From Lysinibacillus fusiformis (GTDB lineage: Bacteria; Bacillota; Bacilli; Bacillales_A; Planococcaceae), in assembly GCF_007362955.1 (NCBI RefSeq), contig NZ_CP041696.1, positions 3,410,001-3,474,000 on the forward strand: a stretch of DNA of 64,000 nucleotides, written 5' to 3'. The position numbers and the translations under genes are program-made. The notes below the pieces were generated by a model that made no database searches, was not told the DNA's origin, and saw only the letters and a list, made by a program, of their open reading frames with translations. Positions 62,743-64,000 of this stretch are shown here, piece after piece. Every line of letters begins with the position of its first letter. Within the stretch, counting starts at the first letter, position 1.

Positions 62743-64000
62743 TTAAATCAAAAACATTGCCACAATAGTCGTGACGACAAGTCCTATGAGTACAGGCAGT
62801 AGATTGCGCCGTGCAAGCTCGAATGGACTGACGTTACAAATAGCAGCAGCTGGAATTAATGCCCAGGGAATTAATGTACCGCCACCAATCCAAATCGCTG
62901 TAATTTGTCCGAGTGCCGTTAGTGTGGCCGTTCCGCCACCAATGGCATTGCCAAACAAATTACCGACAGATCCAGCCAAAGAAATGCCGGAGAAGCCAGA
63001 ACCGTCTAATCCTGTAATGGCGCCAACAACAGCTAACGTCACCACAGCTACTTCCTTCGTTAACGGCACAACTGCAGCTAAGCCAACACCTAGATCGTTG
63101 ACGATACCGTGTGAAGCAACAGGTAAAAAATCACCAATAATTTGCTTGAAACCAGAGTCACCTAGATAGAAGAAAGCTGCAATGGGAATCACGGGTCCGA
63201 ATACTTTAAAACCAAATTGGAACCCTTGTATTAAATAACTTGTCGATTTCTCCAGGCCTTCTTTTTTATGTGCTACCAAGCACAGGACTAGTAAAATAAA
63301 GACCGCTGTTCCTCCGATTAAAGCAGTTGCATCACCGCCCTGTAGTTTTAAAACCGACATGGCAATAACATCGAGTGAAAATGCGATGGGAATGAGTATC
63401 GCAAAAAATCGTTTTTGTCCCCGTGTCAGCAAATTTTCAGCCGTCACTCGTTCTAGTCCATCAGCGGTTTCTTTAGTTTCCTTTAAATCAAGCGTTCCCC
63501 GCTTCATATCACGTCGTAATAAGAAAAAAGCGACAATCGTTGTGACCAAGCCCATCGTAATCACAAGTGGAATACTAGCAGAAACAACATCCCCGACTGG
63601 AATACCGGCAGCATCTGCAGTGAGCTTTGGTGCACCTTGTATAACAAAATCACTGGATAGCGCAATTCCATGACCAAATAAGTTCATAGCCATTGCAACG
63701 CCAAGTGCCGGAAGACCTGCACGAATCGCAACAGGCAGGAGCACTGCCCCTAACAGTGCAACAGCAGGTGATGGCCAGAAAAACCAAGAAATAATCATCA
63801 TTAAAATCCCAATTGTCCAATAAGCGAGCGTCGGTGTTTTAATGATTTTTGTAAATGGCGCAACCATGACCTCATTAATACCAGATGTCATTAACACGCG
63901 ACTCATAGCCACAATAATGGAAATAATGAGAATAGTCGATAGAAGCTCCGTAATCGCAAAGATAAAACTGTTAAAAACACCACTTATAGATGAAGTTAAA
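62743..64000 (-). CDS. Large ion-transporter-superfamily permease, 5' end outside window
   Basis: The frame is open from the window edge to a stop at 62743; 419 codons are visible and the start lies beyond 64000. The protein has at least ten helices with Gly/Ala-rich re-entrant-like segments (FGHGIALSSDFVIQGAP, FGNAIGGGTATLTALGQI, LIPWALIPAAAICNVSPFEL), a pattern of the IT superfamily (GntP/CitM/NhaC-like). I cannot assign a substrate. Confidence 0.7.
   Translation of the reverse strand, partial: LTSSISGVFNSFIFAITELLSTILIISIIVAMSRVLMTSGINEVMVAPFTKIIKTPTLAYWTIGILMMIISWFFWPSPAVALLGAVLLPVAIRAGLPALGVAMAMNLFGHGIALSSDFVIQGAPKLTADAAGIPVGDVVSASIPLVITMGLVTTIVAFFLLRRDMKRGTLDLKETKETADGLERVTAENLLTRGQKRFFAILIPIAFSLDVIAMSVLKLQGGDATALIGGTAVFILLVLCLVAHKKEGLEKSTSYLIQGFQFGFKVFGPVIPIAAFFYLGDSGFKQIIGDFLPVASHGIVNDLGVGLAAVVPLTKEVAVVTLAVVGAITGLDGSGFSGISLAGSVGNLFGNAIGGGTATLTALGQITAIWIGGGTLIPWALIPAAAICNVSPFELARRNLLPVLIGLVVTTIVAMFLI

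Overview
The window is AT-rich Bacillaceae chromosome, most likely from a Lysinibacillus or close relative. Evidence: strong GGAGG ribosome sites, frequent GTG/TTG starts, a ykkCD-type guanidine exporter pair under a guanidine-I riboswitch, a sigma-54 factor next to a sigma-54-driven amine-catabolism locus, and palindromic intergenic repeats of the Bacillaceae kind. The genus is an inference from gene content. No rRNA, tRNA, CRISPR array, phage or intact insertion sequence was seen.

Layout. 1-4.6 kb: end of a phosphate-binding protein gene, guanidine riboswitch and SMR exporter pair, then an opuA glycine-betaine importer. 4.6-5.2 kb: a GntR/RCK_C regulator resembling the c-di-AMP sensor BusR. 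5.5-9.0 kb: a compact four-gene operon (GTP cyclohydrolase II, RibD, FAD monooxygenase, HAD phosphatase) that looks like a branch off riboflavin synthesis, not a riboflavin operon. 9.1-14.3 kb: acyl-CoA catabolism (two acyl-CoA dehydrogenases, enoyl-CoA hydratase, CoA transferase, IclR regulator). 14.6-23.6 kb: rpoN/sigL, a GABA-type permease, a PAS/AAA+ activator, an omega-aminotransferase, a decayed alanine dehydrogenase and a semialdehyde dehydrogenase. Two good -24/-12 promoters tie these together. 24-34 kb: sarcosine oxidase, a nitroreductase with divergent YodB-like HxlR repressor, MFS exporters, ArsR and LysR regulators, a truncated nucleobase permease, a methyltransferase and a striking five-copy tandem array of a 186-bp palindromic unit. 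34-41.3 kb: a DUF523 protein, a Fic-fold protein that lacks the catalytic histidine, and three secreted proteins resembling the HBL/NHE tripartite enterotoxins. 41.5-48.6 kb: a two-component system flanked by two ABC transporters. 48.9-53.6 kb: a MerR-like coiled-coil protein, then a methyltransferase/DedA/two-component operon. 53.9-60.7 kb: a small unknown gene, YitT, an HTH regulator and a Yxl/Ytr-like double ABC operon behind a Fur-box-like palindrome. 60.7-64 kb: a dispersed repeat, an ArsB-type transporter and a partial large permease.

Most promising for novelty: the flavin-branch operon (5.5-9.0 kb), the HBL/NHE-like operon with its degenerate Fic neighbour (35.3-41.3 kb), the 186-bp tandem palindrome array (28.2-29.2 kb), and the methyltransferase/DedA/two-component operon with phased direct repeats in its promoter (50.0-53.6 kb).
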